Below are positions 8,697 to 17,327 of a DNA stretch of 64,000 nucleotides, piece by piece. The position numbers and the translations under genes are program-made. Positions within the stretch are counted from its first letter, which is position 1; every line of letters starts with the position of its first letter. The stretch comes from Aeromicrobium ginsengisoli (GTDB lineage Bacteria > Actinomycetota > Actinomycetes > Propionibacteriales > Nocardioidaceae), in assembly GCF_004134905.2 (NCBI RefSeq), contig NZ_SDPQ02000002.1, positions 682,001-746,000 on the forward strand, given 5' to 3'. The notes beneath the pieces are model-generated. The model had not been told where the DNA came from. It searched no databases and worked only from the letters and a program-made list of their open reading frames with translations.

Positions 8697-10189
8697 GCCC
8701 AGCCGCTGACGCGTCGGTGACTGTGCTCGGTCGGTCGATCGACCACTGGTGACGACCACGCGACCACGGCCTCGCCGGCGGCAGGGCCACGCACGGCCCA
8801 GCCACCGACGGTCCTCACCGGTGTCGACTCCGCTCGCCGGCGCCACCACGCGGCGACTTCTCGAGGAAGCGCGTGCCACGCACCGGAGTCGGCGCAGAGC
8901 TGGTCCAGCAGTGCCTCCCACGCCGGCAGCATCCCCGGGCAGTCGACATAGTCCGGGTGGGCGATCATCAACACCATGCCGCCCCGAGCCCGGAGGGCCT
9001 CGACCTTGGAACGCCACACAGACCCGTCGGTCATGCCGAGGATGTCGAACAAGGTGTGATCCTGCGGCAGCGTCAGCGGGAGCTCGACCAGGTTGTCGAT
9101 GAAGAACGGCAGATAGGTGCAGCAGCCGCCCGGGCGCGGCTCGTGGGGAGCGCTGTCGGTGTACGACGAGTCGTAGTCGAACCCCAGCAAGGGCATCAGG
9201 TCCCACGATCGCTGGGTGGCCGGTGACCGGAAGCCGACGGCACCCCACCGGTCCGCCCACGCCCGGATGGCCGGAAGCCGCTTGCGCAGCATGCGCTTCG
9301 ATGCCAGGTCGCGACCGTCGTGGCGCAGCCCGTGCACGCCGATCTCGCAGCCCTCGGAGCGCAAGCCGTCGAGCAACTCCTCGGCAACCTCGTAGCGCTC
9401 GGGCACCAGGTTCCACGACGACCGCAGGCCGCGGACCCGCTCCGGTCCGCGCAGCGCCTCGATGGCGTCCCGCCCCGCCGCGGTCTCGACGTCGTGCGTC
9501 AGCACGAACGCCGAGGTGTGGCCGTTCGGCCACGGGTGAACGTAGGGAACGGGCTCTCCGGCAATATCCTCGAGCCGCTGCAGGAGCCAGTCGTAGAGGT
9601 CGTGGAGCGCGTGCTCCTCGGGCCATCCGGGGAAGTCCGGGTAGGTCTGCCGGGCGGCGTGGCCGCGGCGAAGGCGGAGCTGGAGCTTGCGGGGCAGCAG
9701 CGGTCTGATCGCGTAGTAGAGCCTGACCGCGGTGTGACGGAGCCGGCTGTGCAGACCTGCCCGGCCCAGCGTCGTGTATCGCTCCGACCACAGCCACGAC
9801 ATCGCCTCTCCCGGATCGAACGGGAGGAACAGGCTGCCCTGATCGTTGGTCCAGACCTGCGCCACGGCGTTACCGTGAAGGTTCTGGACGGGGGTGAGGG
9901 GCCGCCACCCCTCACCCCCGGTCCATCGACGACATCCGATCTCCTCGGGTGTCCCGGTGAAGACCGGGCACACGAGATCGATGCCGGCGAGCGTGTGGTG
10001 CCCCGTGCGGGTGCCGGGCACGTGCCGGCCGTCCTCGGAGCGGGCCCAGAGCAGTCTTGGCCCCAAAGGTGACGACGTGGCGTGCAGGGCGCCGACGTGA
10101 CGGGGCAGCACGCGGCGCATCGTGCGGTCCACCGTGATGGGGATCCGCAGGTAGTCGGCGAACGCGAACGGGGCCGATGACGTGAACAT
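8693..10189 (-). CDS. NodB-like polysaccharide deacetylase domain protein
   Basis: A 498-residue protein in which the C-terminal half (about residues 220-440) carries NodB-homology motifs: THDVE in place of TFDD, HGLRHDGR as the metal-binding H-x3-H, and GFRSP. The family removes N- or O-acetyl groups from glycans. The ~200 N-terminal residues match nothing I recognise, although they include a hydrophobic RLYYAIRPLLPRKLQ stretch. No signal peptide is visible, unlike secreted deacetylases, so it may act on a lipid-linked intermediate in the cytoplasm (inference). An acetyltransferase is encoded in the facing operon, so a cycle of acetylation and deacetylation is possible. Confidence 0.8.
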   Translation of the reverse strand: MFTSSAPFAFADYLRIPITVDRTMRRVLPRHVGALHATSSPLGPRLLWARSEDGRHVPGTRTGHHTLAGIDLVCPVFTGTPEEIGCRRWTGGEGWRPLTPVQNLHGNAVAQVWTNDQGSLFLPFDPGEAMSWLWSERYTTLGRAGLHSRLRHTAVRLYYAIRPLLPRKLQLRLRRGHAARQTYPDFPGWPEEHALHDLYDWLLQRLEDIAGEPVPYVHPWPNGHTSAFVLTHDVETAAGRDAIEALRGPERVRGLRSSWNLVPERYEVAEELLDGLRSEGCEIGVHGLRHDGRDLASKRMLRKRLPAIRAWADRWGAVGFRSPATQRSWDLMPLLGFDYDSSYTDSAPHEPRPGGCCTYLPFFIDNLVELPLTLPQDHTLFDILGMTDGSVWRSKVEALRARGGMVLMIAHPDYVDCPGMLPAWEALLDQLCADSGAWHALPREVAAWWRRRAESTPVRTVGGWAVRGPAAGEAVVAWSSPVVDRPTEHSHRRVSGWA

Positions 10190-10204
10190 GTGGCACCTCC
10201 TGGC

Positions 10205-11416
10205 CTAGAGCCCGCGACTGAGGGCGAGGCGGGGCAGAATTCCGAGCTCGGCGAGCGCCGGCAGCGGATCGTCGAGCGCCCAGACGGCGCCCACGTCGAT
10301 CCCGCGCAACGACCGCAGGTAGTCCCAGAGGCGGAGCTGGCGCCGACTGATGTCGCGGAGTGCGTTCGGGACGTCGGTGGCGAGGCGTACCCATCGCACG
10401 CCGGCGCTGGCGCGGCAGGGCTGGACCGGCAGTCCCATCTGGTCCCGGTGCAGGAGCGCCGGGAAGTCGACGCCGGCTGCGGCACCGAGACCGTGGTAGC
10501 CCCACGTCCGGGCGTTGACGTCGAGCAGCTTGACCGCTCCGGTGCGCTCGTCGCGCTTGAACTCCAGCTCGACCAGGCCGTAGTAGTTCATCTCCCGAAG
10601 GAGTCGCAATGAGGGGGCTTCCAGCTCCGGCAGCTCGACCGTCTCGACGAACGTGCTGGCCCGGCCGAAGTCGGACGGGTGCTGACGCCGCCGTACGACT
10701 GTCATGCTGCCGACCGGTTCGCCGTCCTTGACGAACGCGCAGTAGGCGAGCTGTCGATCTCCGGCGCCGGGAACCAGCTCCTGGACGATCACTTCCTCGG
10801 CCGGGATGATCGCCGTGGCCTCGCGGAACTTCTGCACCAGCTCGGCCCGGTCGTTCGCGCGCCACGCCTTCGCTCCGGTGTCGTAGAAGAAGTGCTCCTT
10901 GATGGCGGGCTTGATGATCACCGGGCTGTCCAACGCGATCTCGGACAGGTCGGACTCGCTGCGCGGGAACCAGCACCGCGGCACCTCGATGCCGAGCCGC
11001 TCGGCCACCTGGTACGTCTGGCGCTTGTCCCAGGCGACCCGAACTGTCTCCCACGAGGGGGTCGGGACCCGGAAGGTGCGCGCCAGATCGTCCCGGTGCT
11101 GCGCGATCGCGGCCACGGTCTCCTCGCGCGTCGGGAACAGCACCCACCCGTCCAGCCCGAAGCGCCGCGCCGCTTCGTGCAGCGCGTCCGCCGTGGCCTC
11201 CGGGCTGCGCAACGTCGGCACCCGCATGGAATGTCGGACGTACCGTGATCTGGGGGCGATCGAGACCTCGTCGTCGAGGACCGCGACAGAAATGCCTCGT
11301 CGGCCCAGGCTTCGGGCGATACCGAGCCCTTGGTAGTCGCCGCCGATCACCAAAGCGCCCGGCGCGCCGCGGGGTCGGTCGTGCCGGCTGGACCGTCCGG
11401 TCTGCGTCGTGGTCAT
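10205..11416 (-). CDS. ATP-grasp carboxylate-amine ligase-like protein
   Basis: A 403-residue protein. The N terminus ALVIGGDYQGLGIARSLG resembles the pre-ATP-grasp domain, followed by PVIIKPAIKEHFFYD (the ATP-grasp lysine region), VIVQELVPG, ELEFKRDERTG and LLDVNARTWG, the metal-binding end of the fold. The pattern recalls D-aspartate ligase-like enzymes of cell-wall or capsule modification, which join an amino group to an ATP-activated carboxylate. The substrate is unknown. Its ATG at 11416 shares one base with the stop of the upstream monooxygenase gene (TGATG), so the two are translationally coupled. Confidence 0.82.
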   Translation of the reverse strand: MTTTQTGRSSRHDRPRGAPGALVIGGDYQGLGIARSLGRRGISVAVLDDEVSIAPRSRYVRHSMRVPTLRSPEATADALHEAARRFGLDGWVLFPTREETVAAIAQHRDDLARTFRVPTPSWETVRVAWDKRQTYQVAERLGIEVPRCWFPRSESDLSEIALDSPVIIKPAIKEHFFYDTGAKAWRANDRAELVQKFREATAIIPAEEVIVQELVPGAGDRQLAYCAFVKDGEPVGSMTVVRRRQHPSDFGRASTFVETVELPELEAPSLRLLREMNYYGLVELEFKRDERTGAVKLLDVNARTWGYHGLGAAAGVDFPALLHRDQMGLPVQPCRASAGVRWVRLATDVPNALRDISRRQLRLWDYLRSLRGIDVGAVWALDDPLPALAELGILPRLALSRGL

Positions 11417-12627
11417 CAGGCCGCAGCCGCGTGGCGTGCCGAGCGTCGACTCGGTCGCCGCCGATCCTGCAACGCGACGGTCTTGGCGACCGCCTTGGAG
11501 CTGAACCAGCTGCCGGCCACGAAACGCATCACGGGCCCGAAGGAGCGGGCGGCAGGCGCACCCAGGAAGTGGAGGCCAGGCACGGACGACTCGAGACCGC
11601 GCCGGAGCACGGGATAGCCGTCGACACAGCGGACCTGTTCTGCCAGTGCGCGATCGAGGAACGAGTATCGCCGGATGTCGACGTCGTAGCCGGTGGCGAA
11701 CAGCAGGTGGTCCACGCGACGACGGGTGCCGTTCGAGATCTCCAGGTCGAGCTGGTCGTGATGCGGTGTAGCGCGGGTCACCACCGCGCCCGGGGTGATG
11801 TGGGACAGGGGGAGGCGCGGCTTGAGCCACGATGCGCCGGCCGGCCGGATCGCTCGAGCGGCGATGACGTCGAACAGTGGTCGCGGGAACCGACGGAACA
11901 CCTCCGGCGTCGCGACGAGCCGTGAGATGCCGATCGGTCCCACGTCGGTGGGCGCGTAGAACAGCGGAGCGAGGCGACCGAGGCCGTCGATCAAGCCGTC
12001 GCCGTGCAGCCAGTGCACTTGCGGATGCCTCGCGAGCACCTCGACATCGGCGCCGCCCTCGCGCATGAGAGCGGCTGATTCGAGCGCGCTCTGACCCGCC
12101 CCGATGATCGCGACGCTCTTGCCGCGGAACCTCTCGTAGTCACCGTGGTCGGCGACATGCGAGGCGAGCTCGCTCGGCAGCTGCCGCAGCATCGCCGGAC
12201 GACGGGTGAACTCCGCGATACCGGTGGCCGCGAGGACGCGGGCCGCCCGCATCTGGGTGCCGTCGTCGAGCGTGAGCAGGAACCCGGATCCCTGGCGCTC
12301 GAGCCTGATGACGTGGCGGGGAATGACGTCGGGGGCGACGCGCTCCTGGTACCAGTGGCCGTACTCGATAAAGGTCGTGAGCTTCAGGTGCCGGTCGACG
12401 ACGGCTTGGGTGTCGGCAGTGTAGCCCTCCATGGACAGGGGTCCGGTGACCTCACCGATCGACGAGCCGTTGCGGCGCGAGCGCATCCAGAGGCCCTTCG
12501 GCATGGTGTGCCAGAACGACATGGGGTCGCCGAGCACGCACACCTCACGGCCGGCGGCGCGCAGTCGCTCAGTCGCCCCCAGTCCGTGGGGACCGGCCCC
12601 GATCACCGCAATTTCTGTCTCGTCCAT
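11416..12627 (-). CDS. FAD-dependent, NAD(P)-binding monooxygenase-like protein
   Basis: A 403-residue flavoprotein with two Rossmann signatures: IAVIGAGPHGLGATERL at residue ~6 for FAD and VAIIGAGQSALESAAL at about residue 170 for NAD(P)H. Together with LLFATGYDVDIRRY (an ATGY motif) this fits class B flavin monooxygenases and the lysine/ornithine N-hydroxylase-like group. It is first in a leftward operon with an ATP-grasp ligase, a deacetylase and a glycosyltransferase, which suggests it oxidises a small molecule or amino sugar that is then attached to a glycan (inference). The 186 bases upstream up to the permease gene must hold the operon promoter, but I could not define its boxes. Confidence 0.82.
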   Translation of the reverse strand: MDETEIAVIGAGPHGLGATERLRAAGREVCVLGDPMSFWHTMPKGLWMRSRRNGSSIGEVTGPLSMEGYTADTQAVVDRHLKLTTFIEYGHWYQERVAPDVIPRHVIRLERQGSGFLLTLDDGTQMRAARVLAATGIAEFTRRPAMLRQLPSELASHVADHGDYERFRGKSVAIIGAGQSALESAALMREGGADVEVLARHPQVHWLHGDGLIDGLGRLAPLFYAPTDVGPIGISRLVATPEVFRRFPRPLFDVIAARAIRPAGASWLKPRLPLSHITPGAVVTRATPHHDQLDLEISNGTRRRVDHLLFATGYDVDIRRYSFLDRALAEQVRCVDGYPVLRRGLESSVPGLHFLGAPAARSFGPVMRFVAGSWFSSKAVAKTVALQDRRRPSRRSARHAAAA

Positions 12628-12813
12628 CGCCGACTCCGTCCTGATGTGAGGTGTCGTGGAGACAGGGCCTCACAGGTCTGTTTGGAGCGACGTTAGGCGC
12701 GGGCACAGGACGGCAGAATCCCACCATGGGACCATCTTTCCGACGCAATTGGCCCGATGACGAAAATTCGAACGAACGGCATTCGAGGAGCCTCGGCACG
12801 GCTGATCTGGGAC

Positions 12814-13737
12814 CTAACCCTTCACCGCCCCCGCCGTGAGGCCGGCGATGACGTGTCGTTGGAACACGGCGTAGATGACCAGTTGTGGGAGCAGCACCAA
12901 GGTCGCGGCGGCCATCATGCCGCCGTAGTCGACGGTGTACTGCCCCTGGAACTTCGAAACCGCCAAGGAGACCGTTGCCAGGTCCGGGTTGTTGATCAGG
13001 ATCGAGACGAACGGGAACTCGTTGAAGACGTAGACGACGTTGAAGATCAAGATCGTGGCGATCACGGGTCGCATGGTCGGCAGCACCACCGACCAGCAGA
13101 TGCGGAACAGGCCGGCTCCGTCGATGATCGCGGCTTCCTCCAGCTCCTTCGGGAACTCGCGCAGGAACCCCGTCAGGAGCAAGGTGTTGAACGGGATCGA
13201 TACCGCGATGTACGGCAGGATCAGCGCCGCGTAGGTGCCGAAGATGCCCAGGGCGAGGTCGATCCGGTAGATCGGGAACAGCAGGACGTAGACCGGTACG
13301 GCGAGGCCGGCGAGAAAGTAGAACCGAAGCGACGACCGGGCCGTGGGATGACGGAACACCATGCGAGTCAGCGCGTAGGACGCCATGAACGAGACGATCG
13401 CGCCGATGGTCACCGAGGCGAGCGCGACGATCAGCGTGTTCTTGTACATCTGCAACAGCGGGAGTGACGCCACGGCATTGCGGTAGTTGTCGAACGTCAG
13501 GGTCTTGATCGAGAACGGGTCCGACAGGATCGTGTCGCTCGGCTGCAGCGACAGGACCGTCACCCACAGGATCGGCAGCACGATGAGGAACGTGACCAGG
13601 TAGGCCGCCAGCCCCGTGAAGATCAAGCCTCGGCGTCGACGCGGCCGGGTGACCGGGCGAGGCCCGGCTGGGGGCGTTGAGATGGTCACGTCGCTCCTTG
13701 TTGTGTCGGGGGTGGCCGTGGGTGATGGGGTGATCAC
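12814..13737 (-). CDS. carbohydrate ABC transporter permease, MalG type
   Basis: A 307-residue inner-membrane permease with six hydrophobic segments. The EAA loop reads ELEEAAIIDGAGLFRICW, the site that docks the ATPase. It is the second permease of a sugar importer and its GTG start at 13737 overlaps the first permease's stop (GTGA). An N-terminal cytoplasmic tail of about 35 residues is rich in Pro, Thr and Arg. No ATPase gene lies nearby, which is common in actinobacteria where a shared MsiK/MalK-type ATPase serves many importers. By context the substrate should be fructo-oligosaccharides or difructose anhydrides. Confidence 0.93.
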   Translation of the reverse strand: MITPSPTATPDTTRSDVTISTPPAGPRPVTRPRRRRGLIFTGLAAYLVTFLIVLPILWVTVLSLQPSDTILSDPFSIKTLTFDNYRNAVASLPLLQMYKNTLIVALASVTIGAIVSFMASYALTRMVFRHPTARSSLRFYFLAGLAVPVYVLLFPIYRIDLALGIFGTYAALILPYIAVSIPFNTLLLTGFLREFPKELEEAAIIDGAGLFRICWSVVLPTMRPVIATILIFNVVYVFNEFPFVSILINNPDLATVSLAVSKFQGQYTVDYGGMMAAATLVLLPQLVIYAVFQRHVIAGLTAGAVKG

Positions 13738-14603
13738 GCGAGGCTCCGGCGTCGCGCGGCGGCCAGGTACGCGAGCGAGGTGAGCGCGCCGAGCACGAAG
13801 ATCACGACTGCGATGGCCATCCCGGAGCCGTAGCGCTGGTTGGTGAACGTGACGAAGTACATGTAGCTCACGAGCGTCTCCGAGCGGTGCACGGGCCCGC
13901 CGCCGGTCAGCATGTAGACGAGCTCGAAGATCTTGAAGACGTTCGTGATCAGCAGGACGGTGACGATGGCAAAGGTCTCCCGCATCATCGGAATGGTCAC
14001 GTGCCGCAGCTGCTGCCAAGACGTGGCGCCGTCCAGCTTGGCGGCCTCGATGACATCGTTGGGGACGAGCTGGAGACCCGCGTAGAAGATGGTCATCGCG
14101 AAGCCGATGCTGCTCCAGACGAACACCAACGAGACCGAGTACGGAGTCAGGGAGTTGCCGCCGATCCATTGAATGGGTCCGACTCCGAGCGGCTCGAGGA
14201 GACGATTCAGCAGACCGATCTTCGGGTCGAGAATGAACACCCACATGAGTCCCACCAGGATCGGCGCGATGATCGCCGGCCCGAAGACCAGCGCTCGGAG
14301 GCCGCCGGCGAACGCGATCCTGCGACGAAGCAGCAGCGCGAGCGCGAAGGAGGACGGGATGAGGATGACCAGGCTGACGACGAGAATCACGACGGTGTTG
14401 CGCAGCGACTGCCAGAAGAACGGGTCATCCAGGAGTGCCGTGTAGTTGTCGATTCCGACGAACTTGGCGCCGCCGAATCCGGCGGAGTTGGTGAAGCTGT
14501 ACGCGATCGCGTACCCAACTGGATAGACGAAGAACGCCGTGAAGAGTGCCAGTGCCGGCGCGAGCATCAGGGCGATCTTCCAACGGGAACTGACCCAGAC
14601 CAT
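13734..14603 (-). CDS. carbohydrate ABC transporter permease, MalF type
   Basis: A 289-residue permease with six membrane segments and the EAA loop EAAKLDGATSWQQLRHVTIP. It pairs with the downstream MalG-type permease (four-base overlap) and with the binding protein encoded upstream. The ribosome site is weak (GGAATGAG before the ATG). A perfect hairpin at 14647-14682 separates it from the binding-protein gene, which probably makes permease mRNA scarcer than binding-protein mRNA. Confidence 0.93.
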   Translation of the reverse strand: MVWVSSRWKIALMLAPALALFTAFFVYPVGYAIAYSFTNSAGFGGAKFVGIDNYTALLDDPFFWQSLRNTVVILVVSLVILIPSSFALALLLRRRIAFAGGLRALVFGPAIIAPILVGLMWVFILDPKIGLLNRLLEPLGVGPIQWIGGNSLTPYSVSLVFVWSSIGFAMTIFYAGLQLVPNDVIEAAKLDGATSWQQLRHVTIPMMRETFAIVTVLLITNVFKIFELVYMLTGGGPVHRSETLVSYMYFVTFTNQRYGSGMAIAVVIFVLGALTSLAYLAAARRRSLA

Positions 14604-14646
14604 GTGAACTCATTCCATGTCTTGATGCCGCCGGGGCGGCGCGTGT

Positions 14647-14682
14647 CTCGGGGTGCGCCCGGCCATCCGGGCGCACCCCGAG
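14647..14682 (-). terminator. 16-bp perfect hairpin between binding protein and permease genes
   Basis: The arms at 14647-14662 (ctcggggtgcgcccgg) and 14667-14682 are perfect inverted repeats around a 4-base loop (ccat). No T-run follows on the transcribed strand. Such stems after the binding-protein gene usually stop part of the transcription and protect the upstream mRNA from 3' decay, giving an excess of binding protein. Confidence 0.75.
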
Positions 14683-14687
14683 AATTG

Positions 14688-16004
14688 TCACTCGGCGTCG
14701 AGCGCTTTCTGGACCAGATCAACCGCCTGCCTGGGGGAGAGCTGATCCTGGATCACGCCGTAGATGCTGTCGTACATGGCGCTCGAGACCGCGGTCGACA
14801 CCAGCAGGTCGGGCTGCGACTGTGGGCTCGCCAGCTTCGGGTCCCGGGCCACGTCCAGGGCCGACTTCAGCACGCTCTGCTTGGTGGCGTCGATCTTCGG
14901 CTCGTAGTCCGTGACCGGGGGCTGCCCGTTGTCGACCAAGAGCTGCTGTGCTGCGTCGCTGTAGTAGAAGCCGAGGAACTTCTTCACGGCCGCGAGCTTC
15001 TTGCTGTTGCCGGCGACCTTGTGGTCGACGACGAGCGGCGCCGACGCGACATTCATGACGATGTTCTGGTCGCCGACACCGTCGGCAAAGGTGGCGCCGT
15101 TCCAGAAGACGGTGTCGGCGGCGACCTGGGAGTCCTGGATGGCGCTGGACGCCCAGACGCCCGCGTCGAGCATCGCGGCCTTGCCCTTGAGGTACTGGTC
15201 GACGGCCTGCTGGTAGGTCTGCGTGGAGACGTTCGAGGCGAACGCGCCGGCATCACGGAGCTGGGCGATGTGCTCGTACATTCGCACGAAGTCGGCGTTG
15301 TCGTAGCTCTCAGATCCGTCGAGGATGGCATCGATCTTGTCCTCGAAGCCGAAGCGGTCGAGCCACACCAGGAAGGACCACACGCTGAAGGACGACTGGT
15401 TGGCACCGTCGGAGATCGTGACGATCCCTTTGCTCTTGAGCTTCTTCGCGACGTTCACGAGGTCGTCGAACGTGGTCGGTTGCTCCAGGCCGTTGTCGCT
15501 GAGGATCTTCTTGTTCACCCAGAGGCCGGTGAGCAGGCCCTGGTAGGGGACGCCGTAGATCTTGTCCTGGGCCGTGAAGTTGCTGACCGTGCTCTTCGGC
15601 AGATGTGGCGTGATGCCCAGGTCGTCGAGCGTCGGCTTGAGGTTCATGAGCTTGCCGGCCTTCAGCATGTCCTCGGCGGTCGCCTTGTAGACCCAGAACA
15701 CGTCGGGCAGTGTGTCACTCTGAGCCGCGATCGAGAGAGCCTGGAGGTGCTCTGCGACGGCTTGGCCGCTGACCTCGACGTGGATGTCGGGATTGGCCTT
15801 CTCGAACGCTTTGACGATGGCCCACGTGGCAGGGTCGGCGGTCTTGACGTTCGGATTCTGCATCGACAGCGTGATCGTGGTCTTGCCGTCCTTGCTCTGG
15901 GCGTCGGTGGCGCTGCTGCACGCAGCGAGCGCGACGAGTGACGACACAGCCAGCACAACACCGGCAAGACGTTGCCGCCGGCCGGTGAACTTGCGACCAA
16001 ACAT
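14688..16004 (-). CDS. extracellular sugar-binding lipoprotein of ABC importer
   Basis: A 438-residue substrate-binding protein of the MalE-like family 1. The signal peptide ends in the lipobox LAAC, with the lipidated cysteine at residue 29. The mature part shows ITLSMQNPNVKTADPATW and PDIHVEVSGQAVAEHLQAL, typical of the first lobe. The ATG at 16004 follows AAAGGAAA. A longer upstream frame exists but it would put the signal peptide in the middle of the protein. Two LacI-type palindromes lie 50-80 bases upstream, so the importer is probably repressed without fructan. The predicted ligand is a fructose oligomer or anhydride, by context only. Confidence 0.92.
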   Translation of the reverse strand: MFGRKFTGRRQRLAGVVLAVSSLVALAACSSATDAQSKDGKTTITLSMQNPNVKTADPATWAIVKAFEKANPDIHVEVSGQAVAEHLQALSIAAQSDTLPDVFWVYKATAEDMLKAGKLMNLKPTLDDLGITPHLPKSTVSNFTAQDKIYGVPYQGLLTGLWVNKKILSDNGLEQPTTFDDLVNVAKKLKSKGIVTISDGANQSSFSVWSFLVWLDRFGFEDKIDAILDGSESYDNADFVRMYEHIAQLRDAGAFASNVSTQTYQQAVDQYLKGKAAMLDAGVWASSAIQDSQVAADTVFWNGATFADGVGDQNIVMNVASAPLVVDHKVAGNSKKLAAVKKFLGFYYSDAAQQLLVDNGQPPVTDYEPKIDATKQSVLKSALDVARDPKLASPQSQPDLLVSTAVSSAMYDSIYGVIQDQLSPRQAVDLVQKALDAE

Positions 16005-16054
16005 GGCGTTTCCTTTACACGAGGTGGGTCGAGACGAGCGAAATCGAGTTCTGA

Positions 16055-16081
16055 TCGAAACGTTTGCGCGAATCGTTTCGC
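16055..16081. promoter_or_regulatory. tandem LacI-family operators before the importer operon
   Basis: Two adjacent palindromes, tcgaaacgtttgcg (16055-16068) and gcgaatcgtttcgc (16068-16081), have the central-CG layout of LacI-family operators. They lie between the importer operon and the 3' end of the repressor gene, upstream of the binding-protein start. Similar sites precede the other fructan genes, so the LacI protein encoded at 16128-17138 is the natural candidate regulator. Confidence 0.78.
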
Positions 16082-16127
16082 ACAATGTAGGTGACCCCCG
16101 TCACAGGTGTCAAGAGCCCTCGATCGA

Positions 16128-17138
16128 TCAGTCCGCGGCCGCCGCGAAGACGTAATCCTCGCTCGACGAGCGCAGTTCCAGCCGTTGATTGAGCCGGGTG
16201 GTTCGTGGACTCGTTCCGGGCGTGGCCAGGCGCTCGATGAGCATGCCGACAGCAGCCATTCCCATCTCGAACGCGGGTTGCCGGACCGTGGTGATGGAAG
16301 GCCGGAACAGGTCCGAATGATTGAACCCGTCGAAGGTGGCGAAGGCGATGTCACCAGGCACCGAGATCCCAGCGTCCCGCAGTGTTTCGAGAGCGGCAAC
16401 GGCGAGCGGGCTGCTGGCCGCGATGACACAGGTGGGATGCCCGTCCACCACTGCGGCTCGAAGAGCTTGCCGGATCTGAGTGTTGTCAGACCCCTCCAGG
16501 ACGACGCTTTCGGCTGCTTCGGGGCCCGTCACCGCGTCCCGGAAGCCGGCGAGTCGCTCGATCAGCGTGGGCACGCGCGTGTCGCCGGCCACGACGACGA
16601 AGCTGCGGTGCCCCTGCGAGAGAAGGTGCGTCGCCAGTCGTCGCATGCTCTCGCGGTTGTCGGCCCCGACCTGATCACACGAAGCGCCGTCGAAGACTCG
16701 GTCGAGCAGCACAACCGGCGGCGTGTCAGCAGAAATCGCCTTCATGACTTCGGCCGATGACTGTGCGCACCGGGCGAGGATGAGCCCGTCGACTCGGCGG
16801 CCCAGCAACGTGTGGACGGCGCGGGTCTCGCGTTCCTGGTCCTCGGCAGAATTCGCAAGCACCAGGGTCAGGCCCTGTGCGGCGGCGGCCTGCTCCACAC
16901 CGTGCACCATCTCGGCGAATGCCGGCTCGCCGGCGTCCGACACCACGAGACCGATGCTGTCCGTACGCGACCGACGCATCGCGCGGGCCAGCGTGTCTTG
17001 CCGGTAGCCGGTCTTCTCGATCGCGTCGAGCACCCTCTTGCGGGTCGCCGGCTGGACCTTTCGCGTGCCGTTCAGGACGTGCGAAACGGTTGAGGTCGAC
17101 ACCTGGGCCAGGCGGGCGACTTCCACGATCGTGGCCAT
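16128..17138 (-). CDS. LacI-family transcriptional repressor of the fructan module
   Basis: A 336-residue regulator. The N-terminal helix-turn-helix is TIVEVARLAQVSTSTVSHVLNG with the hinge helix TLARAMRRSRT, followed by a periplasmic-binding-protein-like effector domain (IGLVVSDAGEPAFAEMV and later IAFATFDGF). The start at 17138 puts the HTH at the N terminus as in all LacI members. An operator copy lies only 11 bases upstream of the ATG, which suggests autorepression. The effector is probably fructose, an anhydride or a fructo-oligosaccharide (inference). Confidence 0.93.
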   Translation of the reverse strand: MATIVEVARLAQVSTSTVSHVLNGTRKVQPATRKRVLDAIEKTGYRQDTLARAMRRSRTDSIGLVVSDAGEPAFAEMVHGVEQAAAAQGLTLVLANSAEDQERETRAVHTLLGRRVDGLILARCAQSSAEVMKAISADTPPVVLLDRVFDGASCDQVGADNRESMRRLATHLLSQGHRSFVVVAGDTRVPTLIERLAGFRDAVTGPEAAESVVLEGSDNTQIRQALRAAVVDGHPTCVIAASSPLAVAALETLRDAGISVPGDIAFATFDGFNHSDLFRPSITTVRQPAFEMGMAAVGMLIERLATPGTSPRTTRLNQRLELRSSSEDYVFAAAAD

Positions 17139-17148
17139 ATGTCTCCGT

Positions 17149-17160
17149 TCAAACGTTTCG
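17149..17160. promoter_or_regulatory. LacI-type operator before the repressor gene
   Basis: The sequence tcaaacgtttcg is a near-copy of the palindrome found before the other fructan genes and sits 11 bases upstream of the repressor start codon, consistent with autoregulation. Confidence 0.7.
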
Positions 17161-17262
17161 GTCGTGGTCGCGGCAGCGCCGGCGGCCTTGATAGCGGTCA
17201 ACATAGCGCGGAAGCAGCCGACGTTGCGTCGAGACGTTCGTCGTGTCTAGTATGCATCGACG

Positions 17263-17275
17263 CGCAAACGTTTCG
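17263..17275. promoter_or_regulatory. LacI-type operator before the GH172-GH32-kinase operon
   Basis: The sequence cgcaaacgtttcg lies about 50 bases upstream of the GH172 start, where it would overlap a promoter or the initial transcribed region. It matches the other sites of the module at the core AAACGTTT. Confidence 0.76.
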
Positions 17276-17327
17276 ATGCGCGCGTTCATACTCTCCGGGG
17301 GCTGCCCGCCCGCATGAAAGGACGATC

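Noticed and set aside
13887-15941. Very long antisense frame opposite the permease and binding-protein genes
   Set aside because: High-GC codon bias keeps antisense frames open; the opposite strand has clear transporter motifs.
14688-16085. Longer start of the sugar-binding protein upstream of 16004
   Set aside because: It would add 27 residues before the signal peptide and run through both operator palindromes; the lipobox requires a start at 16004.
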